A DNA stretch of 64,000 bases from Cupriavidus pauculus. Lineage in GTDB: Bacteria; Pseudomonadota; Gammaproteobacteria; Burkholderiales; Burkholderiaceae. How positions within the stretch are numbered: the stretch's first letter is position 1; each line of letters starts with the position of its first letter. Location of the stretch: the NCBI RefSeq assembly GCF_008693385.1, contig NZ_CP044065.1:1054001-1118000 (forward strand), in the 5' to 3' direction. The notes beneath the pieces were generated by a model. That model saw only the letters and a list, made by a program, of their open reading frames with translations. It made no database searches and had not been told where the DNA came from. A program made the translations under genes and the position numbers. Positions 56,051 to 64,000 of the stretch are shown here, one piece after another.

Positions 56051-57298
56051 ATGACCAAGATGCGTCCGTTGGCGGCAGCCACGGCTGTAGTGGCGGCGTT
56101 CGGTTCCTCGCTGGCTTTCCCGGCCTTTGCCGATACCGTCAAGATCGCGTTTATCGATCCGCTCTCGGGCCTGATGGCCCCGGTGGGTCAGAACCAGCTC
56201 AAGAGCTGGCAGTACGTGGCCGAGGTGGCGAACCAGAAAGGGTGGGGCGGTCCGCACAAGTTCGAGGTGGTGGGCTTCGACAACAAGCTGTCGCCGCAGG
56301 AAAGCCTGACCATCCTCAAGCAGGTGGCCGACCAGAACATCCGCTATATCGTGCAGGGCAACGGCTCGTCGGTGGGGCTCGCGCTCGAGGACGCCGTGGC
56401 CAAGCATAACGAGCGCAATCCGGGCAAGGAGATCGTCTACCTGAACTACGCGGCGGTGGACCCGGACATGACCAACAGCAAATGCAGCTACTGGCATTTC
56501 CGGCTCGATGCGAACTCCGACATGAAGATGGAGGCGCTGACCACCTATCTGGCCAAGGATCCCGCGGTCAAGAAGGTGTACCTGATCAACCAGAACTACT
56601 CGTTCGGGCATCAGGTGACGCGCGCGGCGAAGGAATACCTCAAGCGCAAGCGGCCCGATATCCAGATCGTCGGCGAAGATCTGCACCCGCTCGCGCAGGT
56701 CAAGGACTTTGCGCCGTACGCGGCCAAGATCAAGGCGTCCGGCGCCGATACGGTGATCACGGGCAACTGGGGCAGCGACCTCGCGCTGCTGGTCAAGGCC
56801 GCCAAGGACGCCAGCCTCACCACCAACTTCTATACGTACTACGCGACGACCACGGGCGTGCCCACCGCGATGGGCGCGGCGGGGGCCGAACGCGTGCGCT
56901 ACGTCGGGTACTACAACCCGAACAACGACGGGTTCCGCGGCGCCGAGGTGATCGACGGCTTCAAGAAGAAGTACAACGACGACTTCTACGTGGTGGCCTC
57001 GTACACGGGGGTCGCGATGCTCGCCAAAGCGATCAAGGACTCGGGGTCGACCGATCCGGTCAAGGTGGCCAAGGCGCTCGGCGGCATCAAGGTGGACAGC
57101 ATGAACGGTACCGTCGAGATGCGCGCGAGCGATCATCAGGCCCAGCAGCCGCTCGTGGTGGCCACGTGGACCAAGGTCAACGGCAAGGATGTCAAATACG
57201 ACCAGGAGAACACGGGATACGGCTGGAAGACCAATGCGGTGCTCGACCAGTACGTGGCCGCGCAGCCGACGTCGTGCCAGATGAAGCGTCCGGGCTGA
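56051..57298 (+). CDS. Liv-type ABC transporter substrate-binding protein
   Basis: A 415-residue periplasmic receptor of the branched-chain-amino-acid/amide (HAAT) class. The signal peptide spans about 1-28, and the mature protein begins DTVKIAFIDPLSGLMAPVGQ. Family features are KVYLINQNYSFGHQVTRAAK, GADTVITGNWGSDLALLVKA and VVASYTGVAMLAKAIKDSG. AAGGAGA precedes ATG 56051. Given the adjacent CoA ligase, the ligand may be an organic acid, as for many members of this family; this is inference. Confidence 0.92.
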   Translation: MTKMRPLAAATAVVAAFGSSLAFPAFADTVKIAFIDPLSGLMAPVGQNQLKSWQYVAEVANQKGWGGPHKFEVVGFDNKLSPQESLTILKQVADQNIRYIVQGNGSSVGLALEDAVAKHNERNPGKEIVYLNYAAVDPDMTNSKCSYWHFRLDANSDMKMEALTTYLAKDPAVKKVYLINQNYSFGHQVTRAAKEYLKRKRPDIQIVGEDLHPLAQVKDFAPYAAKIKASGADTVITGNWGSDLALLVKAAKDASLTTNFYTYYATTTGVPTAMGAAGAERVRYVGYYNPNNDGFRGAEVIDGFKKKYNDDFYVVASYTGVAMLAKAIKDSGSTDPVKVAKALGGIKVDSMNGTVEMRASDHQAQQPLVVATWTKVNGKDVKYDQENTGYGWKTNAVLDQYVAAQPTSCQMKRPG

Positions 57299-57316
57299 TT
57301 CTCCGGAACGCGCCCC

Positions 57317-58264
57317 GTGGAATTCTTCATCATCTCTCTGCTGAACGGCATCAGCTACGGGCTGCTGCTGTTCATGCTGTCATCGGGCCTGACGCTGATC
57401 TTCAGCATGATGGGCGTGCTCAACTTCGCGCATGCGAGCTTCTATATGCTCGGCGCGTATCTGGCGTACACGATCTCGCAGGCCATCGGCTTCTGGCCCG
57501 CGCTGATCGTGGCGCCGCTGCTGGTGGCGGGCGCGGGCGCGCTGGTGGAGCGCTTTGGGCTGCGGACCGTGCACAAGTACGGGCACGTGGCCGAGCTGCT
57601 GTTCACGTTCGGGCTCGCGTACCTGATCGAAGAGGGCGTCAAGCTCGTGTGGGGACTTGCCGCGGTGCCGTACCGCGTGCCGCCCGAGCTCGACGGCCCG
57701 CTGTTCACGGTGTTCACGTCCTCGTTCCCGAAGTACCGCGCGTTCATGATGCTCGTGTCGCTGGCGATGCTGCTGGGCATCTACCTCGTGCTGACGCGCA
57801 CACGCATCGGCCTCGTGATTCAGGCCGCGCTCACGCATCCGGAGATGGTGGAGGCGCTCGGCCATAACGTGCCGCGCGTGTTCATGATGGTGTTCGGCGG
57901 CGGCGCGGCGCTCGCGGGGCTGGCCGGTGTGATCGGCGGCAATGCGTTCGTCACCGAGCCGTCGATGGCGGCGGCGGTGGGATCGATCGTCTTCGTGGTG
58001 GCGGTGGTCGGCGGCATGGGCTCGCTGGTGGGCGCGTTTATCGCGTCGATCCTGATCGGTGTGCTGCAGACGTTCGCGGTGACGATCGATGCGTCGGTGG
58101 CCAGCGTGGTGGCCGGCATCGGACTGGACATCACCGACGCCACGCCGCTGAGTTCGCTGTGGAAGCTCACGGTGGCGCAGGTGGCGCCCGTGCTGCCGTA
58201 TCTGCTGCTGGTGGTCATGCTGATCGTGCGCCCGCGCGGGCTCATGGGCACGCGGGAGGGGTAA
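57317..58264 (+). CDS. Liv-type ABC transporter permease (LivH-like)
   Basis: A 315-residue inner-membrane permease with about eight helices, starting with GTG at 57317, 18 bp after the receptor gene. LivH features are LLNGISYGLLLFMLSSGLTL, IFSMMGVLNFAHASFYMLGA and a C-terminal VVAVVGGMGSLVGAFIASIL, the EAA-like coupling region. It pairs with the LivM-like permease encoded 3 bp downstream. Confidence 0.92.
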   Translation: MEFFIISLLNGISYGLLLFMLSSGLTLIFSMMGVLNFAHASFYMLGAYLAYTISQAIGFWPALIVAPLLVAGAGALVERFGLRTVHKYGHVAELLFTFGLAYLIEEGVKLVWGLAAVPYRVPPELDGPLFTVFTSSFPKYRAFMMLVSLAMLLGIYLVLTRTRIGLVIQAALTHPEMVEALGHNVPRVFMMVFGGGAALAGLAGVIGGNAFVTEPSMAAAVGSIVFVVAVVGGMGSLVGAFIASILIGVLQTFAVTIDASVASVVAGIGLDITDATPLSSLWKLTVAQVAPVLPYLLLVVMLIVRPRGLMGTREG

Positions 58265-58267
58265 GGG

Positions 58268-59551
58268 ATGGCATCCATGACCGGTACGACCATGCATTAC
58301 CGTCCGCTGAACCTCGCGCGCTGGCTGATCTGGGGCCTCACCGCCCTGGTCATGCTGGTGCTGCCGCTGCTGTTTCCGGGCGGGTTCGCGGTGACGCTGC
58401 TCTCGCAGATGGGCGTGATGATCATCTTTGCGCTGTCGTACAACATGCTGCTCGGGCAGACCGGCATGCTGTCGTTCGGCCACGCGGTGTATTCGGGGCT
58501 CGGCGCGTTTATCGCGGTGCATGTGCTCAATATGATCGGCGCGGGCAAGCTATGGTTTCCCGTATCGATGCTGCCGCTCGTGGGAGGATTGGCAGGCGCG
58601 TTCTTCGGCGTGCTGTTCGGCTATGTGACCACACGGCGGTCGGGCACGACGTTCGCGATGATCACGCTGGGCATCGGCGAGATGGTGTTCGCGAGCTCGC
58701 TGATGTTTCCGGACTTCTTTGGCGGGGAAGGCGGTATCTCGACCAATCGCGTCGTGGGCGATCCGTTCCTCGGCATCACGTTCGGGCCCGGCCGGCAGGT
58801 CTATTACCTGATTGCCGCATGGTGCCTCGTGTCGATGATCGGCATGTATGCGTGGACGCAGACGCCGCTCGGGCGCATTGCCAATGCGGTGCGCGACAAC
58901 CCCGAGCGCGTGGAGTTCATCGGCTACAACACGCAGCGCGTGCGCTACCTCGTGCTGATTCTCTCCGCGTTCTTCGCGGGTATCGCGGGGGCATTGTCGG
59001 CCATCAACTTCGAGATCGTCTCGGCGGAGAACGTCAGCGCGGTGCGTTCCGGCGGCGTGTTGCTGGCGACGTTCATCGGCGGCGCGGGGGTGTTCTTCGG
59101 GCCGGTGATCGGGGCCATCGTGTTCATTCTGTTCGCGGTGGCGCTGTCGGACCTGACCAAGGCGTGGCTGCTGTATCTGGGGCTGTTCTTCGTGCTGATG
59201 GTGATGTTCGTGCCGGGCGGCATTGCCAGCCTGCTGCTGCGTCAGCTGCCGCTGATCGCGGCGCGCCGCTTCGGGCAGATGCTGCCCGCCTACGGACGGG
59301 GCGCGGTGGCCGCGCTCCTGCTGCTGGCCGCGGCGATCCTGACCATCGAGATGATCTACAAGGTGCAGGTGGATAGCGCCGGCGGGACGGCCATGTCGTT
59401 GCTGGGCATACCGTTCGACGCCGGCACGCCCGTGCCATGGATCGTCGCGGCGGTGCTGTGGGCCGTGGGCGCGCTGGCGTGGCGGCATGCGGCCGCGCGC
59501 GTGCGGGCCACGCTTGAGCGCATCCAGTTCGAGACCGGAGGTGTGGCATGA
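58268..59551 (+). CDS. Liv-type ABC transporter permease (LivM-like)
   Basis: A 427-residue inner-membrane permease with about ten helices, longer than many LivM proteins because of two extra C-terminal helices (about 340-410). Family stretches are SYNMLLGQTGMLSFGHAVYS, TFAMITLGIGEMVFASSLMF and SGGVLLATFIGGAGVFFGPV. The last codons overlap the LivG-like start by 4 bp (ATGA). ATG 58268 or the nearby ATG 58277 could be the start. Confidence 0.91.
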   Translation: MASMTGTTMHYRPLNLARWLIWGLTALVMLVLPLLFPGGFAVTLLSQMGVMIIFALSYNMLLGQTGMLSFGHAVYSGLGAFIAVHVLNMIGAGKLWFPVSMLPLVGGLAGAFFGVLFGYVTTRRSGTTFAMITLGIGEMVFASSLMFPDFFGGEGGISTNRVVGDPFLGITFGPGRQVYYLIAAWCLVSMIGMYAWTQTPLGRIANAVRDNPERVEFIGYNTQRVRYLVLILSAFFAGIAGALSAINFEIVSAENVSAVRSGGVLLATFIGGAGVFFGPVIGAIVFILFAVALSDLTKAWLLYLGLFFVLMVMFVPGGIASLLLRQLPLIAARRFGQMLPAYGRGAVAALLLLAAAILTIEMIYKVQVDSAGGTAMSLLGIPFDAGTPVPWIVAAVLWAVGALAWRHAAARVRATLERIQFETGGVA

Positions 59552-60324
59552 CGGCAGGAGTGCCCGCGCTGGAACTTACCGACGTGCGCAAGCGCTTCGG
59601 GCAGACCGAGATCATTCGCGGCGTGACGTTGTCCGTGCCGCGTGGCGAGCGGCACGCGATGATCGGACCGAACGGCGCCGGCAAATCGACGACATTCAAT
59701 CTGATGTCGGGACGTTTTGCGCCGAGTTCGGGGTCGGTGAAGCTCAATGGCGAGGAGATCGGGGGCAAGCGGCCGTTCGAGATCAATCGGATGGGGCTGT
59801 CGCGCAGCTTTCAGATCACGAATATCTTCCATCGGCTGTCGGTGTTCGAGAACCTGCGCTGCGCGGTGCTCTGGGCGCTCGGGTATCGCTATTCGTTCTG
59901 GCACCGGTTGTCGGCCCTGCACGATGCGCGGCTGCGCGCGGAAGAGGTGCTCGAGCTGATCGGCATGACGCATCGGCGCCAGACGCAGGCCGGGCTGCTG
60001 ACCTATGCGGAGCAGCGCGCGCTCGAGATCGGCATCACGATCGCGGGCGGCGCCGATGTGATCCTGCTCGACGAGCCGACGGCGGGGATGAGCCGGTCCG
60101 AGTCCGACCATGCGGTGGAGCTGATTCGCAGGGTGACGGCGGGCAAGACGCTGATCATGGTGGAGCACGATATGAGCGTGGTGTTCGGGCTCGCGGACAA
60201 GATCTCGGTGCTCGTCTATGGGGAAGTGATCGCCAGCGACACGCCCGAGGCAATCCGCGCGAATCCGAAGGTCCGGGAGGCGTATCTCGGCACCACGCTC
60301 GACGACCATGCGGAGGTGGCGTGA
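59548..60324 (+). CDS. Liv-type ABC transporter ATPase (LivG-like)
   Basis: A 258-residue ABC ATPase. Walker A is canonical (GPNGAGKSTT, Lys46), Walker B is VILLDEPTAG and the switch His lies in MVEHDMSVVFGLAD. The signature motif, however, is LTYAEQ at 151-156: the usual serine is Thr and the usual glycine is Ala154. It overlaps the LivM-like gene by 4 bp and the LivF-like gene by 1 bp. Its partner has the reciprocal defect, so the two composite ATP sites should differ. Confidence 0.93.
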   Translation: MTAGVPALELTDVRKRFGQTEIIRGVTLSVPRGERHAMIGPNGAGKSTTFNLMSGRFAPSSGSVKLNGEEIGGKRPFEINRMGLSRSFQITNIFHRLSVFENLRCAVLWALGYRYSFWHRLSALHDARLRAEEVLELIGMTHRRQTQAGLLTYAEQRALEIGITIAGGADVILLDEPTAGMSRSESDHAVELIRRVTAGKTLIMVEHDMSVVFGLADKISVLVYGEVIASDTPEAIRANPKVREAYLGTTLDDHAEVA

Positions 60325-61037
60325 TGGCAGGGCCGATGCTCGATGTAGCCAGACTGCATGCGTACTACGGCAAGAGCCATATCCTGCATGGCGTGGACCT
60401 GCAGATCGGCGAGGGGGAGATCGTCGCGCTGCTTGGCCGCAATGGCGTGGGCCGCTCGACGCTCGCGAAGGCGATTCTCGGGATGGTACGCGCGGAGGGG
60501 GCGGTAAAGCTGCGTGGCACCGATGTGCTGGGGCATCGCACGTTCGAGATCGCCCACCTCGGTATCGGCTACGTCCCCGAGAACCGCGATATTTTCCCGA
60601 CGCTGACGGTGCGGCAGAACCTGCAGCTCGGCGAAAAACGCAACCCGCGCCAACCGAAGCCGCGCTGGTGCCTCGACGACATGTACCGGATGTTCCCGCG
60701 CCTGCGCGAACGCGAACACACGCCCGCCGGCGTACTCTCCGGCGGCGAGCAGCAAATGCTCACGCTGTGCCGCACGCTGATGGGCGACCCGGACCTCGTG
60801 CTGATCGACGAACCCACGGAGGGACTCGCTCCGCTGATCGTGGCCCAGGTCGCCGAATCCCTCCGCGCGCTCCGCGAACGCGGCATCTCGGTCCTGCTGA
60901 TCGAACAGAAACTCGCCATCGCGCTCGATATTTCCCAACGCGTGTACGTGATGGGGCATGGACAGATCGTGTTCGAGGGGACGCCCGCGGAGCTCAAGGG
61001 GAATGCGGTCGTGCGGAAGGAGTGGCTGGAGGTTTGA
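60324..61037 (+). CDS. Liv-type ABC transporter ATPase (LivF-like)
   Basis: A 237-residue ABC ATPase. The signature LSGGEQQ (138-144) and Walker B LVLIDEPTEG are canonical. Walker A reads GRNGVGRST, with Arg44 replacing the phosphate-binding Lys, and the switch position is Gln (LLIEQKLAIALDI), which is usual in LivF. ATG 60324 overlaps the LivG-like stop (TGATG). It is the last gene of the ligase-importer operon and converges on the deaminase gene 30 bp away. Confidence 0.93.
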   Translation: MAGPMLDVARLHAYYGKSHILHGVDLQIGEGEIVALLGRNGVGRSTLAKAILGMVRAEGAVKLRGTDVLGHRTFEIAHLGIGYVPENRDIFPTLTVRQNLQLGEKRNPRQPKPRWCLDDMYRMFPRLREREHTPAGVLSGGEQQMLTLCRTLMGDPDLVLIDEPTEGLAPLIVAQVAESLRALRERGISVLLIEQKLAIALDISQRVYVMGHGQIVFEGTPAELKGNAVVRKEWLEV

Positions 61038-61067
61038 AACAAGTCGCGCTCCACCATGTCCGGCCCG

Positions 61068-61595
61068 TCACTTCCAGAAGCCCTCGTGCGCGCGGGCGGC
61101 TTCCTCTTCGAGCATCGGACCCGCGACCTCCACGCGCCGCTGGCCGCGCGCGAAGACCTCGCGGCACGGCAACGAGAACGTCGGGTTCTCGGGATGATCG
61201 CCGGTGAGACCGAGGAGCGTGTGCTCGGACAGCGCATAGACGACGCGGCCGATGCCCGTCCAGTAGATCGCGCCCGCGCACATGCAGCACGGTTCCGCGC
61301 TCGTGTAGAGCGTGCATCGCGCCAGCGCTTCGGGCGTCAGCACGCGCGCGGCCGCCGCCGCGGCCGCGAGTTCGGCGTGCTGGGTCGGATCGCCTTCGGG
61401 AGGCATCGAGTTGTTGCCTGCAGCCGATACGATGTTTCCTGCTTCGTCGGCCACGAGGGCCGCGAACGGATGGCGGCCGCGTTCCCTCGATCGGTACGAC
61501 TCGGCAATCGACTTCCGAAGCAAATCGAGATCGCGTGCGCGGACGGCGTCGGGCGTTTCGGCTTCGGACGTTCTTTCAAGGGGCGGGATACTCAT
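61068..61595 (-). CDS. Nucleoside/guanine deaminase-like cytidine-deaminase-fold protein
   Basis: A 175-residue zinc-dependent deaminase. The HxE motif is DPTQHAELAAA (about 72) and the PCxxC motif is SAEPCCMCAGAIYW (about 103), giving the full zinc site and catalytic Glu. The overall pattern is closer to bacterial guanine/nucleoside deaminases than to tRNA adenosine deaminase TadA, but the base cannot be decided. ATG 61595 gives MSIPPLERTS and overlaps the upstream permease gene by 20 bp, suggesting coupled translation and shared purine-type metabolism. Confidence 0.87.
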   Translation of the reverse strand: MSIPPLERTSEAETPDAVRARDLDLLRKSIAESYRSRERGRHPFAALVADEAGNIVSAAGNNSMPPEGDPTQHAELAAAAAAARVLTPEALARCTLYTSAEPCCMCAGAIYWTGIGRVVYALSEHTLLGLTGDHPENPTFSLPCREVFARGQRRVEVAGPMLEEEAARAHEGFWK

Positions 61596-62940
61596 CGGGT
61601 TCTTCCAGAGGGTTGGTGTTCGGATGCAAGGCCGTGCCTTGCAGTGACTTGCCATTCAGCAGTACGTTGAGGAGGATCGCGGTCATGCCGCCGAGGAAGA
61701 TGCCGCTCTCCAGCACCAGCTTCAACGTGCCGCTGACGTGCGCGAACAACGCGGGAAACGACATGGGCAGCACGCCGACGCTGATCGAGACCGCGACAAC
61801 GATCGCATTGCGCGTGCCATCGAACTTCACGCGCGACAGCTCCTGGATGCCCGCGACGGTCGTCATGCCGAACATCACGATGGCACAGCCACCCAGAACG
61901 GGGCGCGGGACCGAGGCAATCAATGCCCCGAGCTTGGGGAACAGGCCCATCAACACCATGATGACGCCGGCCGTCGCCACGACATAGCGGCTCTTGACGC
62001 CGGACAGCGCGATGAGGCCGGTGTTCTGCGTGAAGGCGTTGTACGGAAAGCTGTTGAAGATGCCGCCAAGCATCGTGGAGAGGCCATCGGCGCGAAACGC
62101 GTTACCGAGCGTTTGCTGATCCGCCGGCTTGCCGACGATCTTGCCGATGGCCAGGCAGTTGCCCGTGGTCTCCGCCATGATGATCAGCATCGCCAGCACC
62201 ATGATGAGCGCGGGCGCCAGGCGGAACTCCGGCATGCCGAAAGCGAACGGCGCGCTGATCTCGAACCAGGCGGCGCTGCCGACATGAGAGAAGTCGGTCA
62301 GCCCGAACGCGGTGGCGATGATCGTTCCCGCCACCAGCCCCAGCAACACCGACAGATTCCCCACGATGCCGCGGAAGCGCGCGTTGATCACGAGCGTGAC
62401 CACAATCGTGGCGGCACCCAGCAGGAGGTTCGGTACGCTGCCAAATCCGGGCGCGCCAGGGTCGCCGCCGCCGAGCCAGATGGCGGCCGCAGGCATCAGC
62501 GATACACCGATGATCGTGATCAGGCTGCCGATGACCACCGGCGGAAAAAAGCGGAGCAGCCGGCTGAACACCGGCGCCAGCGCAATCGTGGCCGCGCCCG
62601 CCGCGATGACCGAGCCGAACACGACGGTCAGCCCGTACTGCTGTCCGATCATGATCATCGGCGCCAACGCGATAAAGGAGCAGCCCTGGATCAGCGGCAG
62701 GCGCGCGCCGAACTTCCATATGCCGAGGCACTGGAGGATCGTCGCGATGCCCGACGTCAGCAGATTCGCATTGATCAGGGTGACGACCTGCGCCGAGGAC
62801 AGGCCGAGCGCACTGCCAAGGATCAGCGGCACCGCGACAGCGCCCGCATACATCACCAGTACATGCTGCAAGCCGTAACTTGCCAGCTGCCTCGCCGGCA
62901 GCACCTCGTCCACCGGGTCCACCGCGGTGCTCTTGCTCAT
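61576..62940 (-). CDS. NCS2-family purine/xanthine/urate permease
   Basis: A 454-residue inner-membrane permease with about 12-14 helices. NCS2 hallmarks are SYGLQHVLVMYAGAVAVPLI near the N-terminus and VFGSVIAAGAATIALAPVFS, AETTGNCLAIGKIVGKPADQ (the substrate-site Glu region) and NSFPYNAFTQNTGLIALSGV. Relatives carry xanthine, urate or uracil by proton symport. The start at 62940 has GGGAGAGGG about 5 nt upstream. It forms an operon with the deaminase gene and is divergent from a LysR gene, its probable regulator. Confidence 0.92.
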   Translation of the reverse strand: MSKSTAVDPVDEVLPARQLASYGLQHVLVMYAGAVAVPLILGSALGLSSAQVVTLINANLLTSGIATILQCLGIWKFGARLPLIQGCSFIALAPMIMIGQQYGLTVVFGSVIAAGAATIALAPVFSRLLRFFPPVVIGSLITIIGVSLMPAAAIWLGGGDPGAPGFGSVPNLLLGAATIVVTLVINARFRGIVGNLSVLLGLVAGTIIATAFGLTDFSHVGSAAWFEISAPFAFGMPEFRLAPALIMVLAMLIIMAETTGNCLAIGKIVGKPADQQTLGNAFRADGLSTMLGGIFNSFPYNAFTQNTGLIALSGVKSRYVVATAGVIMVLMGLFPKLGALIASVPRPVLGGCAIVMFGMTTVAGIQELSRVKFDGTRNAIVVAVSISVGVLPMSFPALFAHVSGTLKLVLESGIFLGGMTAILLNVLLNGKSLQGTALHPNTNPLEEPDEYPAP

Positions 62941-63136
62941 TCGCCCTCTCCCTCGCTGATGATGGGGGCAGCGGAATTCCCGCTGCCCCAGATATGTGCG
63001 CGACATGCACGAAGACAGGGCGCCACATCACGCGAACCTCGCGTTGTTGCCCGCACCGGCGTCGCTAGGGCATGATCCATCGGAGACGTCATCCAACCAA
63101 ATCAACAGCCATCGATTTTCTCGATGGAAAAGGGCT

Positions 63137-64000
63137 ATGCGGTTTTCGCTGGAGCAGGTGCAGGTGTTCGTCGTCGTGGTGGAAACGGGGTCGTTTTCCG
63201 CGGCGGCGCGACGGCTGGGAAAGACACAATCGACGATCAGCAGCGCCATCTCCAACCTGGAGATCGACCTCGGCGTCACGTTGTTCGATCGAACTCACAA
63301 GATCCCCACCGTCACGGAGGCGGGCCGCACGCTGCTGGGGGAGGCCACCGCCGTCCTCGAGCGCTGCCGGTCGCTCGAAGCGCATGCCGCGAGCCTGGCG
63401 GGTGCGAATCCCGCCGAGCTCACGCTTGCGATCGAGATCCCCTACAACACCGTCATGCCGGTCCTGATGGATTTCGAACGCGAGTTCCCCTATGTCGACC
63501 TGACCATTCGCAATCCGATGTCGGGTGACGTGAGTGAACTGGTGTTGAAAGGAGACGCCGCGGTTGGCATTGCGTTCGCGCAGCCCGGTTATTCGCCCGA
63601 GCTCGACTTCGTGCAGCTCGGCAAGCTGATCATGGTCCACGTTACGCATCCCGAGCACCCGCTGGCCTCTCTCGATCGCGTGTCGTTCGAGGATCTGCAT
63701 GCCTATCGTCGCCTTGCCTTCACCGCGCACGCAAACAAGCTGCCGACGACGGAGTACCTTCGCGCGGCGCGCACCTGGCAGGCGGAAAGCTATCTCGCGC
63801 TGATGGAGATGGTCAGCAACGGTCTCGGCTGGGCGACGCTGCCGCGGCAGCTGATTCGCGATGAACTGGCGCGAGGCGATCTCGTCGAGCTGCAGCTGGC
63901 GGCGTATCCGCATACGGACTGGCTCGTCGGCGTCGACCTCGTATGGCGCAGGTCAGCGAACCGCGGCCGCGCCCACAGATGGCTCCACCAACGGCTGCAA
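63137..64000 (+). CDS. LysR-family transcriptional regulator (3' end at or beyond window edge)
   Basis: At least 288 codons of a LysR regulator are present, with no stop before the window ends. The winged helix is LEQVQVFVVVVETGSFSAAA, then LGKTQSTISSAISNLEIDLG, LFDRTHKIPTVTEAGRTLL, followed by the effector domain. AAAAGGG lies just before ATG 63137. It is divergent from the purine-type permease gene across 196 bp, so it probably regulates the permease-deaminase pair. Confidence 0.92.
   Translation, partial: MRFSLEQVQVFVVVVETGSFSAAARRLGKTQSTISSAISNLEIDLGVTLFDRTHKIPTVTEAGRTLLGEATAVLERCRSLEAHAASLAGANPAELTLAIEIPYNTVMPVLMDFEREFPYVDLTIRNPMSGDVSELVLKGDAAVGIAFAQPGYSPELDFVQLGKLIMVHVTHPEHPLASLDRVSFEDLHAYRRLAFTAHANKLPTTEYLRAARTWQAESYLALMEMVSNGLGWATLPRQLIRDELARGDLVELQLAAYPHTDWLVGVDLVWRRSANRGRAHRWLHQRLQ

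Overview
The window is chromosomal DNA of very high G+C from a beta-proteobacterium. The gene content and order (tig-clpP-clpX-lon followed by tRNA-Val/tRNA-Asp and ppiD, a DUF4148 protein, fused NnrE/NnrD, SelO, many solute-binding proteins) point to Burkholderiaceae. A Cupriavidus/Ralstonia-like genome is my best reading, from memory of the families; no search was possible. Coding density is high, and no phage, insertion sequence or CRISPR array was seen.

Layout. 1-7.8 kb is a catabolic island for an amide- or ureide-type compound: peptide-type ABC binding protein (partial), carbamoylase-like hydrolase, IclR and GntR regulators, DUF2848 protein, amidase and MFS permease. 7.9-11.6 kb holds tRNA-Leu, a VanZ-like protein, rlmJ and mnmC. 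11.8-20.6 kb is the proteostasis block tig, clpP, clpX, lon, two tRNAs and ppiD, with clear terminators and a heat-shock-type promoter before lon. 20.7-26.3 kb carries an arylesterase, an orphan YbbA-type ATPase, pgi and nnrED. 26.4-31.6 kb is a TRAP transporter with a DadA-like dehydrogenase and a divergent regulator. 31.8-43.4 kb has purL, a dipeptidase, small enzymes, an unrecognised 521-aa membrane protein, an old-yellow-enzyme/LysR pair and an alpha/beta hydrolase. 43.4-46.6 kb is a complete pqqABCDE operon, read on the minus strand. 46.7-49.8 kb encodes an NCS1 permease, a hydantoin-racemase-like protein and a GntR regulator. 50.4-54.2 kb holds the parvulin-bolA-yciB-msrB operon and selO. 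54.4-61.0 kb couples an acyl-CoA ligase to a five-gene Liv-type ABC importer. 61.1-64 kb has a nucleoside deaminase, a purine-type permease and a partial LysR gene.

Most notable observations. (1) nnrED contains about 172 codons of 9-bp minisatellite in the dehydratase domain, with 90/99-bp higher-order repeats; mnmC carries a smaller 9-bp array. (2) The dadA/nnrED junction is tandemly duplicated, leaving a 41-codon leader ORF that overlaps the nnrED start. (3) In the Liv-type importer the Walker A lysine of one ATPase and the signature glycine of the other are both replaced. These two changes fall in the same composite ATP site, which predicts an asymmetric ATPase. (4) A tRNA-Asp remnant has its acceptor arms intact, but its interior is replaced by two palindromes. 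Several regulatory palindromes and intergenic hairpins are also recorded.
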